The position numbers and the translations under genes are program-made. A stretch of 64,000 nt of DNA from Duganella sp. Leaf126 (GTDB taxonomy: Bacteria; Pseudomonadota; Gammaproteobacteria; Burkholderiales; Burkholderiaceae_D). Below, in pieces: positions 18,746 to 29,200 of this stretch; position 1 is the first letter of the stretch; each line of letters begins with the position of its first letter. The notes under the pieces were generated by a model, which saw only the letters and a list, made by a program, of their open reading frames with translations, made no database searches and had not been told where the DNA came from. The stretch covers positions 1,439 to 65,438 of the forward strand of contig NZ_LMNW01000004.1 of assembly GCF_001423125.1 (NCBI RefSeq), given 5' to 3'.

Positions 18746-18960
18746 GCGCCGCAGGCGCCGCGCGAAGCGCTTGCAAGACTGCCGCATCGCGCCTGCCGCA
18801 GCGCTGCAGCGAGACGCGCTGCGTCATCGATATCCCACTTGGAAATACCGCGACCATCGCGCATGATTGCATGATGTTTGACGCCTGTTCTGGGATACAC
18901 TACAGCGGATGAACTTCGGCCTCCGGCCAGAAGCCTTTCGACGCCACACCAAGGGATACC

Positions 18961-19134
18961 ATGAACGACGCACGCGACCAGAAAACAAGCCGATTCATCG
19001 CTGCCGGACTTGCTCTTGGTGTAGCGATCGGATGTGCCATCGGTGTCGCGATCGGCAACCTTGCGCTTGGTATCGGTCCGGGCATCGCGATTGGTTTCGC
19101 GGGCGGTATCCTGCTGTCGAAATCCAGGCGCTGA
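18961..19134 (+). CDS. Small glycine-zipper membrane protein
   Basis: The 57-residue product starts with a charged head (MNDARDQKTSR), followed by a single hydrophobic stretch (about 12-52) full of small-residue GxxxG-like steps such as GVAIG, AIGVAIG and GIGPGIAIG. It ends in a basic SKSRR tail. AAGGGA lies 5-6 nt before the ATG. The pattern resembles short glycine-zipper membrane proteins found widely in bacteria, with no established role that I know. It is followed two bases later by the convergent sugar dehydrogenase stop codon. Confidence 0.75.
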   Translation: MNDARDQKTSRFIAAGLALGVAIGCAIGVAIGNLALGIGPGIAIGFAGGILLSKSRR

Positions 19135-19135
19135 G

Positions 19136-20269
19136 CTATGTCTTCGGTGTCAGCATCAGCAGCCGGCCGCGCGGGCCGTCTTCCAGCAGCCACAGCGCGC
19201 CATCCGGCCCCGTGCGCACAGCGCGGATGCGTTCGCCCATATCCCAATGGTCTTTCTTGGTCGCGTTCTCGCCGTCGAGGGCGATGCGGTCCAGCGACTT
19301 GCCGGAGAGACCGGTGATGAACAGGGAATTCTTCCACTTCGGGAACAGGTCGGCATCGTAATAGGCAAGGCCGCCCGGCGAAATGGCCGGGTTCCACGAT
19401 ACTTTCGGGGCTTCGAAGCCGTCGCCCGGCGCATGGTCGGGGATGTCGCGGCCATCGTAGTGGCTGCCGTTCGATGCCTTGGGCCAGCCATAGTTGAGGC
19501 CTGGCTTGATCAGGTTGATCTCGTCGCCGTGGCGCGGGCCCATCTCCATTTCCCACAGGCGTCCCTGCTTGTCGAAGGCGATGCCCAGCAGGTTGCGGTG
19601 GCCGTATGACCAGACGGCCGGATCGAAGCCCTTGGCCGCGAGCGGGTTGCCGGCGGCCGGCGTGCCGTCGAGGTTCAGGCGCAGCACCTTGCCGAGCGTC
19701 GATTTTGGATCCTGCGCCGGATCGAACAGCTGGCGGTCGCCACTGGTGAAGAACAGATACCTGCCATCCGGCGAAAAGCCGATACGGCCTGAATAGTGCC
19801 CGCCGGTCGACGCATCCTGGCCGCGGAAAATCGTCTTGGTCTCCCTGAGCGTGCCGCCTGCCTGATCCAGTACGGCAGTGGCAAGCGCGACGCGGCTGCT
19901 GTCACCGGAACCCGCTTCCGAATAACTGAAGTAGAGCCGCTTGCTGGTGGCGAAATCCGGGGCGGGCACGATATCCATGAGGGCACCCTGGCCCTTGCTG
20001 CTGACGGCCGGTGTACCGGCAACCGTGCGCCTGCTGCCGCTGGCGGGATCGAACAGGATCATCGATCCTTCCTTTTGCGACACCAGCAGGTTGCCGTTGG
20101 GCAGGAACGCCATCGCCCATGGGCTGTTGAACGTCGCAAGCGGCTTGACCTCGAACGGCAGGCCGCCGGTCGCTGACGCACCGGCCTGCGCGTTGGCGGC
20201 CACCGGGGCGGCAACCGCGAGCAGGGTGAGCGAGAAGGTGGTGGCAAGGCCGGGCATGTTCACGTTCAT
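19136..20269 (-). CDS. PQQ-dependent sugar dehydrogenase (GSDH/YliI-type)
   Basis: A periplasmic quinoprotein of the glucose/sorbosone dehydrogenase fold, predicted to oxidise aldoses to lactones with PQQ. From ATG 20269 (GGGAGA 10 nt upstream) it is 377 aa, with a signal peptide to about residue 28. Features are NSPWAMAFLPNGNLLVSQKEG, the GQGALMDIVPAPDF block and the calcium/PQQ-site region around GHRNLLGIAFDKQGRLWEME and HGDEINLI. Substrate is not predictable. It might make xylonolactone from xylose in the periplasm, since the xylose locus is 11 kb away, but that is speculation. The gene converges with the small glycine-zipper gene. Confidence 0.9.
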   Translation of the reverse strand: MNVNMPGLATTFSLTLLAVAAPVAANAQAGASATGGLPFEVKPLATFNSPWAMAFLPNGNLLVSQKEGSMILFDPASGSRRTVAGTPAVSSKGQGALMDIVPAPDFATSKRLYFSYSEAGSGDSSRVALATAVLDQAGGTLRETKTIFRGQDASTGGHYSGRIGFSPDGRYLFFTSGDRQLFDPAQDPKSTLGKVLRLNLDGTPAAGNPLAAKGFDPAVWSYGHRNLLGIAFDKQGRLWEMEMGPRHGDEINLIKPGLNYGWPKASNGSHYDGRDIPDHAPGDGFEAPKVSWNPAISPGGLAYYDADLFPKWKNSLFITGLSGKSLDRIALDGENATKKDHWDMGERIRAVRTGPDGALWLLEDGPRGRLLMLTPKT

Positions 20270-20444
20270 GTTTTTCAGATCTCCCTTTGCAGAATTGATG
20301 GCAGGTTGTTGTGGCGAAAAGTATGCCTGCCAAGATTGCGCTCTATATCGTGCCAGCACCTGATCCCAGCTTTGGCGTGAAAAGACGGACGTTCACGCAG
20401 CACGCTACAACACCCTCGACCAAACTGCCGAGGTATCGGCTGCC

Positions 20445-20916
20445 TCAATCCGGACAAACCCTCAACCCGAAAACAACCGTTCCGACCGTGCGTTCCCTAC
20501 ATCGATCTCGGCTTCCAGCCGCACCAGACCAATGTCGTGCGCGAAACCCAGTAATGCCGACAAAGCCTCTGTCATCAATCTCTGTCCCCAATACCGTCTG
20601 GCCAACAGACATCCAACCTCCGCCTGGCTTCCCTCGAAATGATGAAGTCCCATCACGCCTATCATCGTGCCGCTCGACTTTAGCACCAAACCCCATTCGA
20701 TGGCGATTCTTTCCACCAGCTTACGCTTGATACTGGCACCGTCTGCAGGTCATCTGCATCCTGTGAAAAAGCCGGATCCGAGCCGTAGCGCATAACGTCG
20801 GGATCGCCATACACGGCCCTTAAATCATCGATATCATCCATGGTGACCGCGCGCAGGACCAGGCGCGCGGTGTGCAGCACAGGCAGAGAGGAGGGCAGGG
20901 CCGGCATGCCATTCAT
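20445..20916 (-). pseudogene. GNAT-family N-acetyltransferase, frameshifted and truncated
   Basis: The start (ATG 20916 or 20907) reads as a GNAT N-terminus, LHTARLVLRAVTMDDIDDLRAVYGDPDVMRYG. Near 20745 the frame is lost. The homology resumes one frame over as ASIKRKLVERIAIEWGLVL and continues through GTMIGVMGLHHFEG, RRYWGQRLMTEALS and LEAEIDVGNARSERLF. A second frame change at about 20465 leads to a stop before the final beta strands. The acetyl-CoA loop region (RRYWGQRLM) is present but cannot be joined to the N-terminus. At least two frame disruptions make this a pseudogene unless the sequence contains errors. Confidence 0.85.
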
Positions 20917-20932
20917 TCGCTGCTTGGCCGTT

Positions 20933-21352
20933 TCAGCTAGGCCGCCAGCGCTCGACCACCTCGAAACACCCCATCCCCACCAGCATCGCCGCCACAAACA
21001 GCAGCACCTTGGCGTTGCCGGTAACCAGCAGCGCCAGCGCCGGACCCGGGCACAGGCCGGCCAGTCCCCAGCCGGCGCCGAAGGCCAGTGCGCCTGACAC
21101 CAGGCGGCGGTCGATGCGGGTGGCGGTGGGCAGTTGCAGCGGGGCGCCGGACAGCGTGCGCTGGCGCCTGGCGGCGATCGCGAATGCGGGCAGCGCCACC
21201 GCGATGGCGCCGCCCATCACGAACGCCAGCGACGGGTTCCAGCGGCCGGCCAGGTCGAGAAAGCCCAGCACCCGCGCCGGGTCGGTCATGCCGGAAATAA
21301 TCAGGCCCAGCCCGAACACCAGGCCCGCCAGCAGGGAAATCAACAATGGCAT
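20933..21352 (-). CDS. YeeE/YedE-family protein (DUF6691), second half-transporter
   Basis: The 139-aa protein has four hydrophobic segments and the family motifs GLGLIISGMTDPARVLGFLD and GLCPGPAL. The family is linked to uptake of thiosulfate or related sulfur compounds. In many bacteria the YeeE fold is split into two adjacent short genes, as here: the partner starts 10 bp after the stop of the upstream gene at 21362. It ends just before the GNAT pseudogene. Confidence 0.9.
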   Translation of the reverse strand: MPLLISLLAGLVFGLGLIISGMTDPARVLGFLDLAGRWNPSLAFVMGGAIAVALPAFAIAARRQRTLSGAPLQLPTATRIDRRLVSGALAFGAGWGLAGLCPGPALALLVTGNAKVLLFVAAMLVGMGCFEVVERWRPS

Positions 21353-21361
21353 GGTCCGCTC

Positions 21362-21829
21362 CTAGGTCAGCACGTGGCGCACCACGTACACGGTGACGAA
21401 GCCGGCCAGCATGAAGGTGGCCGTGGCTGCCATCGAGCGGGGCGAACGGCGCGACAGGCCGCACACGCCGTGGCCGCTGGTGCAGCCGGCGCCGTAGCGC
21501 GTGCCGGCCCCCACCAGCAGTCCGGCGCTGATCAGCACGACGGTGTCTGTATCGATCGTGGAGGCGGGCAGGGGCGCTGCCAGCCCGTACACCACCGGTG
21601 CGAGCAGCAGGCCGCCGATGAAGGCGGCGCGCCAGCCCAGGTCTGCGCCTTTGGCGGTTACACGATGGCTCGACAAGCGATCCATCAACCCACCAAGCAA
21701 GCCGCCGAGCACGCCGCTGATGCCCGCGATTTTGCCATTGAATAAAATCAGCGCGGCACAGGCGGCGCCGATCAGCAGGCCGCCGGCCAGCGCCGGCCAC
21801 GGGGCGAAGTTGATCCAGTCTATCGTCAT
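21362..21829 (-). CDS. YeeE/YedE-family protein, first half-transporter
   Basis: The 155-aa membrane protein has about four helices and the hallmark [18 protein letters not shown] block, whose cysteines are thought to handle sulfur in YeeE-type thiosulfate channels. Start ATG 21829 is preceded by GGAGAGGA. With the DUF6691 partner it would form one full YeeE-like pseudodimer. No sulfurtransferase or ArsR gene accompanies the pair here. Confidence 0.9.
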   Translation of the reverse strand: MTIDWINFAPWPALAGGLLIGAACAALILFNGKIAGISGVLGGLLGGLMDRLSSHRVTAKGADLGWRAAFIGGLLLAPVVYGLAAPLPASTIDTDTVVLISAGLLVGAGTRYGAGCTSGHGVCGLSRRSPRSMAATATFMLAGFVTVYVVRHVLT

Positions 21830-21883
21830 GACATCCTCTCCAAGAAGTCAGCTTGTAGCGGCATCGGACCGGTGGCAGCGGGC

Positions 21884-21917
21884 AAAAAAAATGCCGCAGC
21901 GGCAGGGGCCGTGCGGC
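21884..21917 (-). terminator. Rho-independent terminator of the chemoreceptor gene
   Basis: On the minus strand GCCGCA and TGCGGC pair, with inner CGGC/GCCG pairs (21917-21893), followed by A and eight T residues. It lies 26 bp after the chemoreceptor stop and separates it from the YeeE pair. Confidence 0.85.
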
Positions 21918-21942
21918 ATGGCTCAGCGCAGACAGCGCTGGC

Positions 21943-23685
21943 TCAGAATTCTTCCCACTCGCCTTCCGCTACCTTGCTGGCGCTTGTTGCAGCTGCGGCC
22001 GGCCGGCGCGGTGCGGCGTCGAGCACGGGCTTGATGGACGGCTTGACGGATGGCTTGAGCGCGGGCGCCGGGCGCGCCAGCTGTGGCGCCGGCGTCTGCC
22101 TTGCGGCGGATGCGGCCGTCGGCGATGGCGCTGCCATGCCATCGAGCTTGAACACGCTGACCACCTGCGCCAGCTTGCCGGCCTGTTCCTGCAGGGCGGA
22201 CGTGGCGGCAGCCGCTTCTTCCACCAGTGCGGCGTTTTGCTGGGTCACGGTATCCATGGCCGTGATCGCTTCGTTGATCTGCTCGATGCCCACTTCCTGC
22301 TCGTGGCTGGCGGCAGTGATCTCGCCGACCACGCCAGTGAGCTTCTGCACGCTGGCGACCACTTCGTCCATGGTCACGCCGGCGCTGCTCACCAGCTTGT
22401 TGCCCGCTTCCACTTTTTCCACCGAGTCGCCGATCAGCACCTTGATTTCCTTGGCGGCGCTGGCCGAGCGTTGCGCCAGGTTGCGCACTTCCGACGCCAC
22501 TACTGCGAAGCCGCGTCCCTGTTCGCCGGCGCGGGCCGCTTCCACGGCCGCGTTCAGCGCCAGGATATTGGTCTGGAAGGCAATGCCGTCGATCACCGAG
22601 ATGATGTCGACGATCTTGCTGGCCGACGTGTTGATCGACTCCATGGTCTGCACCACTTGCGATACCACGTCGCCGCCCCTGACCGCCACTTCGGCGGCAG
22701 ACCGGGCCAGCTGGTTGGCCTGGCGGGCATTGTCGCTGTTCTGCTTGACGGTGGAAGTGAGTTCTTCCATCGACGAGGCGGTTTCCTCCAGCGCACTGGC
22801 TTGTTCCTCGGTGCGCGACGACAGGTCCATATTGCCGTTCGCCACTTCGGTGGTGGCAGTGGCGATTTCCTCGGTGCCGTAGCGAACTTCGGTGACGATG
22901 CTCTTCAGGCTGTCGTTCATCTCGGACAGCGAGGCCAGCAGTTTGCCGATCTCGTCCTTGCTATCGACCGTGATGCGGCTGGTCAGGTCGCCGGCTGCCA
23001 CGGTGCGCGCCAGGTCCACCGCGCGGTTCACCGGCACCGTGATCGAGCGCGTGATCAGCCAGCCGATGATGAGGGCGGCGATTGCTGCAATGCCGGACAG
23101 CACCAGCGTGAAGACGATGGCGGCATGGCCGTGATCACGCGCCTCGTCGGCCGCTTCCTGCATCATCTTTTCCTGCAGCGCTACCATGGCTTTGAGTTCG
23201 TCGAAGAACTTGTTCTGTGGCGGACGCAGGTCTTTCAGCACATACTTGCCCGCTTCCTCGGCCTTGCCTTCGCGTAGCAGCTTGGCGGCCGTGTCGCGCG
23301 CCCGGCCGTAACCGGCGCGCGACTCGATCAGCGCGTCGAACTGGCGCCTGCCGGCGTCGCTGTTGATCATGCCCTTGAACTGCTCGAGCATTTTGGTGTT
23401 TTTCTGGATCGAGTCTTCCAGCTTGGCCAGTGACGAGCTGACCTCGGACGGATCGCTGGCGCCGATCGTGGCGTTGCGGATGTACCGGGCCTGGACATTG
23501 ACCTCGTCCTGTACATTCCTGATCAGGTTGACCTTGACGTAGCGGTCTTCCAGGATGGTGTCGGTGGCGCTGTTGATTTTCTGGATGCGGGTGATGGCCA
23601 TCGCGCCCACCAGCACCAGCAGGAGCAGCACGATGCCGAAACCGGCGGCAAGCCGGGTGCTGATGTTGAGATTGGAGATTTTCAT
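21943..23685 (-). CDS. Methyl-accepting chemotaxis protein
   Basis: A 580-aa transmembrane chemoreceptor. TM1 is at about 10-32, a helical-bundle periplasmic sensor domain (about 35-190) follows, then TM2 (about 192-212), HAMP (about 213-265) and the cytoplasmic signalling domain. The hairpin tip is an [24 protein letters not shown] sequence. The protein ends EWEEF, an xWxxF tail like the NWETF pentapeptide that tethers CheR and CheB. An Ala/Pro-rich linker (about 510-570) joins this to the core. The ligand is unknown. It stands alone, without che genes. Confidence 0.95.
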   Translation of the reverse strand: MKISNLNISTRLAAGFGIVLLLLVLVGAMAITRIQKINSATDTILEDRYVKVNLIRNVQDEVNVQARYIRNATIGASDPSEVSSSLAKLEDSIQKNTKMLEQFKGMINSDAGRRQFDALIESRAGYGRARDTAAKLLREGKAEEAGKYVLKDLRPPQNKFFDELKAMVALQEKMMQEAADEARDHGHAAIVFTLVLSGIAAIAALIIGWLITRSITVPVNRAVDLARTVAAGDLTSRITVDSKDEIGKLLASLSEMNDSLKSIVTEVRYGTEEIATATTEVANGNMDLSSRTEEQASALEETASSMEELTSTVKQNSDNARQANQLARSAAEVAVRGGDVVSQVVQTMESINTSASKIVDIISVIDGIAFQTNILALNAAVEAARAGEQGRGFAVVASEVRNLAQRSASAAKEIKVLIGDSVEKVEAGNKLVSSAGVTMDEVVASVQKLTGVVGEITAASHEQEVGIEQINEAITAMDTVTQQNAALVEEAAAATSALQEQAGKLAQVVSVFKLDGMAAPSPTAASAARQTPAPQLARPAPALKPSVKPSIKPVLDAAPRRPAAAATSASKVAEGEWEEF

Positions 23686-23845
23686 GTGATTGCCCCGTAG
23701 GGTAAGGAAAAGTGCTGGATCCCGGGGGCGAGGGGAATGGCTGTGTCGTAGTGGGTCCAGGCGCAGGTGGCGGGCGGCTGGACGCGAGATTAACTGTTCC
23801 CTCAGTCTATTTAACTAATTGCCGCAGCACAAGTGTTAACGGAAA

Positions 23846-23884
23846 TCGCCTGCGCTGCCGTTGTAAAAACAGCAGCGCAGGCGA
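23846..23884. terminator. 13-bp perfect hairpin downstream of GH39
   Basis: TCGCCTGCGCTGC (23846-23858) pairs fully with GCAGCGCAGGCGA (23872-23884) around a 13-base loop. It begins 42 bp past the GH39 stop on the minus strand. There is no T-run, so it may stabilise the mRNA end rather than terminate. The rest of 23686-23925 shows no gene. Confidence 0.6.
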
Positions 23885-23925
23885 TGACGGACAAAGGCTG
23901 ACCAAAGCAGGCTCGTGACGCCCGC

Positions 23926-25497
23926 TCAGCGCTGTACTCGCTGCAGGTTGAGCAAATACACATCGTTTTCGCGCAGCGGCAGGCTGGTGGCGTAGCGGCC
24001 GTCGGCGCCCACCTGCACCGTGGTGCGCGACGACGGCTGACCGGTCGCCGTGGCCTTCAGTGCCTGCACCTGGCCGCGCGTCAGCTGCGCGGGCGACCCC
24101 ATGCCGATGTAGGCGCTATAGGCGTCGTTGCGGCGGTAGCCCACCTGCGAAATGCTGAGCGTGTAGGCGCCCGGCGTCAGGCCGCCCACATTGACGGTCA
24201 CCTTGCCCTTGTCCCTGGCCGGCAGGTCCTGGATGAAGTACTGCTGGTTGTTGATCTTGTCGGGCAGCGTATGCGTGTAGTCCCACAGCAGCACCAGGGC
24301 GTTGCCGGCCTGGTCGGTGGTGGCGTAGGAGCGGGCGTCGGCGTTTTTCAGCTCGGTCGGCGCCAGCTGGTGCAGGAACTGGTAGGCGAAGTACGCGGGC
24401 TTCTTGATGCCCTGCGTGTTCATCAGGCCGAAGCCGCCGTGGAACACGCTGCTGCGCGGCCCCGCCTCCTCGAAGATGTCGGTAAAGACCCAGTACGACA
24501 TCGACTGCGCCGCCGTGCCCACCTGCTTGAGCTTTTGCAGGATGTAGGCCGCCTGGTGGTAGCTGTCGTGCGACGGATCGGACGGCGTGTACGACGAGCT
24601 CCATTCCGTGTAGTGCAGCGGCAGCGTGGGCATGGCCGAAGCGCCGATCTCCTTGCGGTTGCGCAGCACGTCATCGCTGATCGCGCCATCTTCCTTGTTC
24701 AGCACCGTGCCGGTGGTGCCGTATTCGTCGAGGAAGCCGCGGCTCACGCCGTAGGTGTGGGTGCTGACGAAATCGAGCGGCACCTTGTGTTGCGCGGCGT
24801 AGGCGATGGTTTCGGGGATCCACGCGGCGCCGGCGGTGGCGGGGCCGCCCACGCGGTAGCGCGCATCGACGCTCTTGATCGCGCGCGCCGCGTGCGCATA
24901 CAGCTTGAAGTAGTCGGCCTGGCTGCCGGCCCAGAAGCCATCGAGATTCGGTTCGTTCCACACTTCGAAGTACCAGCTGGCCACTTCATCGGCGCCATAG
25001 CGCTCGGTCCAGTGCGCGGTGAGCGCCTTTACCAGCCGCTCCCACGCTTCGTAGTTCTTCGGCGGCGTGACGTTCCCGCGCCACCAGAAGATGGTCTTGT
25101 CGCCGCTGGCCATCTGCGACGGCATGAAGCCCAGCTCCACGAACGGCTTGACCTTGATGCTCAGCAGGTAGTCGTACAGCGCATCGATGTACTGGAAGCT
25201 GTAATGCTCCTTGCCCTGGGCATCGACGCGGTAGACGCCCATGTCGTCGGACAGCAGGCCGTGCATGCGGATGTAGCGAAAACCCGCGTCGCGCTTGATC
25301 TCGGCCAGCTGCTGCTGCCAGTCGGCGCGCAAGCCTTCGTTAGCGCGGCCGGCGCCCACGGCGAAATTGAAGGTCGTCGGCAGCGGGCCGGCCACCTGGC
25401 TGACGTTCACGTCGATCAGGCGGTTCTGGGCGCCAGCCAGCACGGGCGCCAGGCAGGCGGCAGTGATGATCAGTTGCGTAATTTTTTTGATGGTCAT
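23926..25497 (-). CDS. Secreted GH39 glycosidase (beta-xylosidase family)
   Basis: The 523-aa protein has a signal peptide to about residue 23 and a GH39 (beta/alpha)8 barrel. The acid/base Glu lies in WYFEVWNEPNLDGFW and the nucleophile Glu in LHYTEWSSS. A C-terminal beta domain follows. Family members release xylose from xylo-oligosaccharides, though some act on other glycosides. I chose ATG 25497 because GGGAGA lies about 10 nt upstream; the longer frame to 25638 would cover the promoter and operator. A copy of the xylose-regulon operator lies about 105 bp upstream. Confidence 0.92.
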   Translation of the reverse strand: MTIKKITQLIITAACLAPVLAGAQNRLIDVNVSQVAGPLPTTFNFAVGAGRANEGLRADWQQQLAEIKRDAGFRYIRMHGLLSDDMGVYRVDAQGKEHYSFQYIDALYDYLLSIKVKPFVELGFMPSQMASGDKTIFWWRGNVTPPKNYEAWERLVKALTAHWTERYGADEVASWYFEVWNEPNLDGFWAGSQADYFKLYAHAARAIKSVDARYRVGGPATAGAAWIPETIAYAAQHKVPLDFVSTHTYGVSRGFLDEYGTTGTVLNKEDGAISDDVLRNRKEIGASAMPTLPLHYTEWSSSYTPSDPSHDSYHQAAYILQKLKQVGTAAQSMSYWVFTDIFEEAGPRSSVFHGGFGLMNTQGIKKPAYFAYQFLHQLAPTELKNADARSYATTDQAGNALVLLWDYTHTLPDKINNQQYFIQDLPARDKGKVTVNVGGLTPGAYTLSISQVGYRRNDAYSAYIGMGSPAQLTRGQVQALKATATGQPSSRTTVQVGADGRYATSLPLRENDVYLLNLQRVQR

Positions 25498-25601
25498 GCG
25501 TCTTTGTCTCCCTTTTTTATCCATACCGGCGCCAGGGCCAGCGGTGTTCCATTCTGAGAGCGACGCATGCTTGCCGCAACACCGAAAATGCGCAGCCGGG
25601 G

Positions 25602-25617
25602 TTACGAAATTCGCCAA
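25602..25617 (-). promoter_or_regulatory. Putative XylR operator upstream of GH39
   Basis: On the minus strand the core reads TTGGCGAATTTCGTAA, differing from the other three copies at two positions. It is oriented toward the GH39 gene. No good -35/-10 pair follows at the spacing seen in the other three copies, so the promoter here is weaker or placed differently. Confidence 0.65.
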
Positions 25618-25637
25618 CCGGTTACAACGAATCGGCA

Positions 25638-25666
25638 TTTACAAGGCGATATGAAAATACTATATT
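25638..25666 (+). promoter_or_regulatory. Sigma-70 promoter of the 145-aa protein gene
   Basis: TTTACA at 25638-25643 and TATATT at 25661-25666 are separated by 17 bp, 43 bp before the ATG at 25709. It lies between the GH39 operator and this gene. Confidence 0.65.
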
Positions 25667-25708
25667 GATAAGTCTTCGCCATCTGGCGCGTCTTAGGAGA
25701 AGAACATC

Positions 25709-26146
25709 ATGGCCATCCGCACGCTCAACGTCACCTGGAACGCCGCTGACGGCAGCACTGGCAGCGCCACTGCCGTCATCACGCTCGATACCGACCTGGT
25801 GACCACCTCGCCGGGCAATACCATTCCGATCGGGCAGATCCAGGACCTGACCGTGACGGTGCAGGGTGCGCGCGCCGGCAATGGCACCTATGGCAAGGCC
25901 GATTACACCGGCGTGCAGTTCTACGCCGGCTTTGCGCTCGACTTCAGCCAGGAGCTGGTCGGCCAGACCGGCGACGCCGGCAGCCTGGCTTACGGCACAG
26001 CCGATGCGCAAGGCGGCGCCGGCGACTTCAACCTGGCCTCGGCCGGCGGCGCCACCGCACCGGCCGGCGTGGCCGCATTCACGCTGGCCACCAATGGCCG
26101 CAGCGACCCGTCCGACGTGCTGGTGGTCGCTTCCATCCGGCCCTGA
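25709..26146 (+). CDS. Hypothetical beta-rich protein
   Basis: The 145-aa product has AGGAGAAG in good position upstream and its own promoter. No signal peptide is visible. The sequence is rich in Gly, Ala, Thr and Val with alternating hydrophobics (LNVTWNAADGSTGSATAVITL, LTVTVQGARAGNGTYG), suggesting beta sandwich or surface-type repeats. I do not recognise the family. It is small, soluble and acidic, and sits between two glycan-degrading genes but lacks the operator next to its promoter, so it may be unrelated to them. Confidence 0.75.
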   Translation: MAIRTLNVTWNAADGSTGSATAVITLDTDLVTTSPGNTIPIGQIQDLTVTVQGARAGNGTYGKADYTGVQFYAGFALDFSQELVGQTGDAGSLAYGTADAQGGAGDFNLASAGGATAPAGVAAFTLATNGRSDPSDVLVVASIRP

Positions 26147-26192
26147 CGCCACGCGGCCGTCGCCTGCGGCAGACGGCCAATATCATTCGTCC

Positions 26193-26239
26193 GCTTGGTG
26201 AATTTCGCAATTGCGGCAGCCGTGCGCTGCTTGCAGAAT
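26193..26239 (+). promoter_or_regulatory. XylR operator and promoter of the SGNH-GH74 gene
   Basis: The operator core TTGGTGAATTTCGCAA begins at 26195. It runs into TTGCGG (26211-26216), a -35-like box. CAGAAT follows at 26234-26239 after 17 bp. The whole block, including the spacing from operator to CTTGCAGAAT (37 bp), is repeated exactly upstream of the TonB receptor. Start of transcription would be near 26246, 25 nt before the ATG. Confidence 0.75.
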
Positions 26240-26270
26240 GATCGCAAAATAAAACCAGGCGAGATACTTC

Positions 26271-29200
26271 ATGACGTATTCCCTCGCGCGTGCCCGTGCC
26301 CGCGGTCTGTTCACGCCCGCGCTGCTGTCCTTTCTTGCGCTGGCCGCGCCTGTTGCTGCATCGGCCCACGCCGGCGCGCCGGTTGCCACTATGCCGGCCG
26401 CGAAGCCGGCAGCCGCCAGCTCCGGCCCGCTCGCGATTTACGCCGGTGCGCCGCTGGCCGGCTATCGTCTCACCATTGCCGATGACGAATCGAGCACCGT
26501 GCTCGCTGGCGACTCGGCTTCGGTCGCACCGCCGGCCGCCACGCCCACGCGGCAGGTGCGTGCCACCCGCAGCGGCAAGGAGCTGGCGCTGCAGTGGAAG
26601 GACGCCTGGTACGCGGCGCTGCGGGTCGATGGCGGCGCGCCGCGCGACTTGCGTCCCTATCTGGCGCGCGGCGTGCTGTCGCTCGAGGTCAGGGTCGACG
26701 AGCTATCCAACGGTGGCCTGGCCTTCAAGGTGGGCTGCGGCGAACAATGCGAGCGCGCCGTCTCTTACGTGGTGCCGGCGCGGGCAGCGCAGGGCAAGGG
26801 GTGGCAAAAGCTGTCGTACGCGATGCGCTGTTTTGTCCGCGACGGCGCCGATTTCAGCGCCGTGCGGCAGCCGTTCGCACTGGAAGCGACCGGCGCCGGC
26901 AAGGTGGCGATCGCCAACGTGCGCATCCTCGCGCAGGGCAGGCCGAATATGACATGCCCCGATTACCGCACGGCCTCGGTCACGCCCGATAAACTGAACG
27001 AGTCGTGGTCGGTGGGCTGGTGGACCGGACGCCACGAGCAAAAGCTCAAGGAAGCCGCTGCCCTCGGCAAGAAGGCGCAGGTGGTATTCATCGGCGACTC
27101 GATCACGCAGGGCTGGGAAAAGGATGGCGCGCCCGTGTGGCAGCGCTACTACCAGCCGCTCGATGCGCTGGCGCTGGGCTTCGGCGGCGACCGTACCGAA
27201 AACGTCCTGTGGCGCCTGCAGCACGGCGAAGTCGACGGCCTCTCGCCCAAGGTGGCGGTGCTGATGTTCGGCACCAATAACACCGGCCACCGCAAGGAAA
27301 ATCCGGCGACCACCGCTGCCGGCATCAAACGCAATATCGACGAGCTGCGCCAGCGCCTGCCGGACACCAGGATTTTGCTGCTGGCGATCTTCCCGCGCGG
27401 TGCCACGCCCGACGATCCGGGGCGGCGCCTCAACGACCAGGTCAACGCCATCATCGCCGGCTATGCGGACAACCGCCACGTGTTCTACCGCGATATCGGC
27501 CCGGCTTTCCTGGCGCCCGACGGTACGCTGTCCACCGACATCATGCCAGACCTGCTGCACCCGAACCGGAAAGGATACGAGATCTGGGCGCGCGAGATGG
27601 CGCCGATGCTCGATCAGCTGCTGGGCCGCCAGGCGGATGCCAGCGGCAGTGCCAGCACCGGTACCGGCGTCAGCGCCAACGCCAACGCCAGCGCCAGCGT
27701 CGCCGCCCCCTATGCCTGGCGCCCGATCGCCATCGGCGGCAGCGGTTTCATTTCCGGGATTGTCCCCAGCAAGACGCAGAAAGACCTGGTCTATCTGCGC
27801 ACCGACGTCGGCGGCGCCTACCGCCGCGATCGCGCCAACGGGCGCTGGGTGGCGCTGCTGGACTGGGTGTCGGACCGCGAGACCGGCATGCTGGGCGTGG
27901 AGTCGATCGCCACCGATCCGTCGTCGCCGAACAAGCTCTATCTGTCCACCGGCATCGCCTACCTGAACGGCGGCGCCAGCACCATCCTCAAGTCCGACGA
28001 CTACGGCAACACTTTCAGGAAAATCGACGTCACCGGCCAGTTCAAGGTGCACGGCAACGGCATGGGCCGCGGCAATGGCGAGAAGCTGCAGGTCGATCCG
28101 GCCAACGGCAGCATCCTCTACATCGGCACGCGCGCCAACGGCCTGTTCAAGAGCGTCGACGAGGGCCTGAGCTGGCAGCACCTGCCGGGACTCGATGTCG
28201 GCGCCACGCCGCCCAACAACAACGGCGTGAGCTTCGTGCTGCTCGATCCGGCCAGCAAGCGCCCTGGCGCCAACGGGAAAGCGGAAACCGGCCGCCTGTT
28301 CGTCGGCGTATCGCGCTACGGCAAAAACGGCCCGAACATGTTCGTCTCCGACGACGCCGGCCGCACCTTTACGCCGATGGCGGGCGGTCCGGCGCACCTG
28401 ATGCCGCACCGCGCGGTGCTGGCCGCCGGCGGCCTGGTGGTGACCTTTGCCAGGGGCGCCGGTCCCTGGGGCGACGTGGCCAACGGCGAAGGGCTGGAGG
28501 CGGGCGGCGTGTGGCGCTACGATATCGCCGCGCGCACCTGGCGCGACATCTCGCCGCCGCTCAACCGCGCCTATGCCGGCATCACCGTCGATCCGGGCAA
28601 TGCGCAGCACATGATCGTCACCACCATCAACTACTACCGCTACAGCAAGGGGCGGATGGGCGACCAGTTCTACGAGACGCTGGACGGCGGCAAAAGCTGG
28701 CGCAGCATCGTCGACCAGGGCGTGAAAATCGATCCGAATGGCGTGAGCTGGATTGCCGGCAGTTTCATGCACTGGGCTGCCAGCATCGAGTTCGATCCCT
28801 TCGATGCGCGCAAGCTGATGGTCGTCTCCGGCAACGGCTTGTTCGTCTCCAGCGATGTCCACGCAGCGCCGGCAATCTGGAAGTTCGACGACGACGGTAT
28901 CGAGGAATCGGTCCCGCTCAACCTGGTCAGCATTCCTGGCGGGCCGCTGATCTCGGCCATCGGCGACTACGACGGCTTCCGCCACACGGACGTTACGCAG
29001 TACGCACCGATCCACACGCCGACCATGGGCACCACCTGGGGCCTGGACTTTGCGGCGCAGCAGCCGAGCGTGGTGGCGCGCGCCGGCAGCGCCATCTACC
29101 TGTCGCGCGACATGGGCGTCAGCTGGAACAAGGCCGCCACCATGCACGGCACCAAGGGCCAGCTGGCGCTCGGCAGCGACGGCGCCACCATCATCCACAG

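Noticed and set aside
18407..18900. Minus-strand frames across tRNA-Ser
   Set aside because: They are translations of the antisense of a tRNA and its terminator, a well-known annotation artefact.
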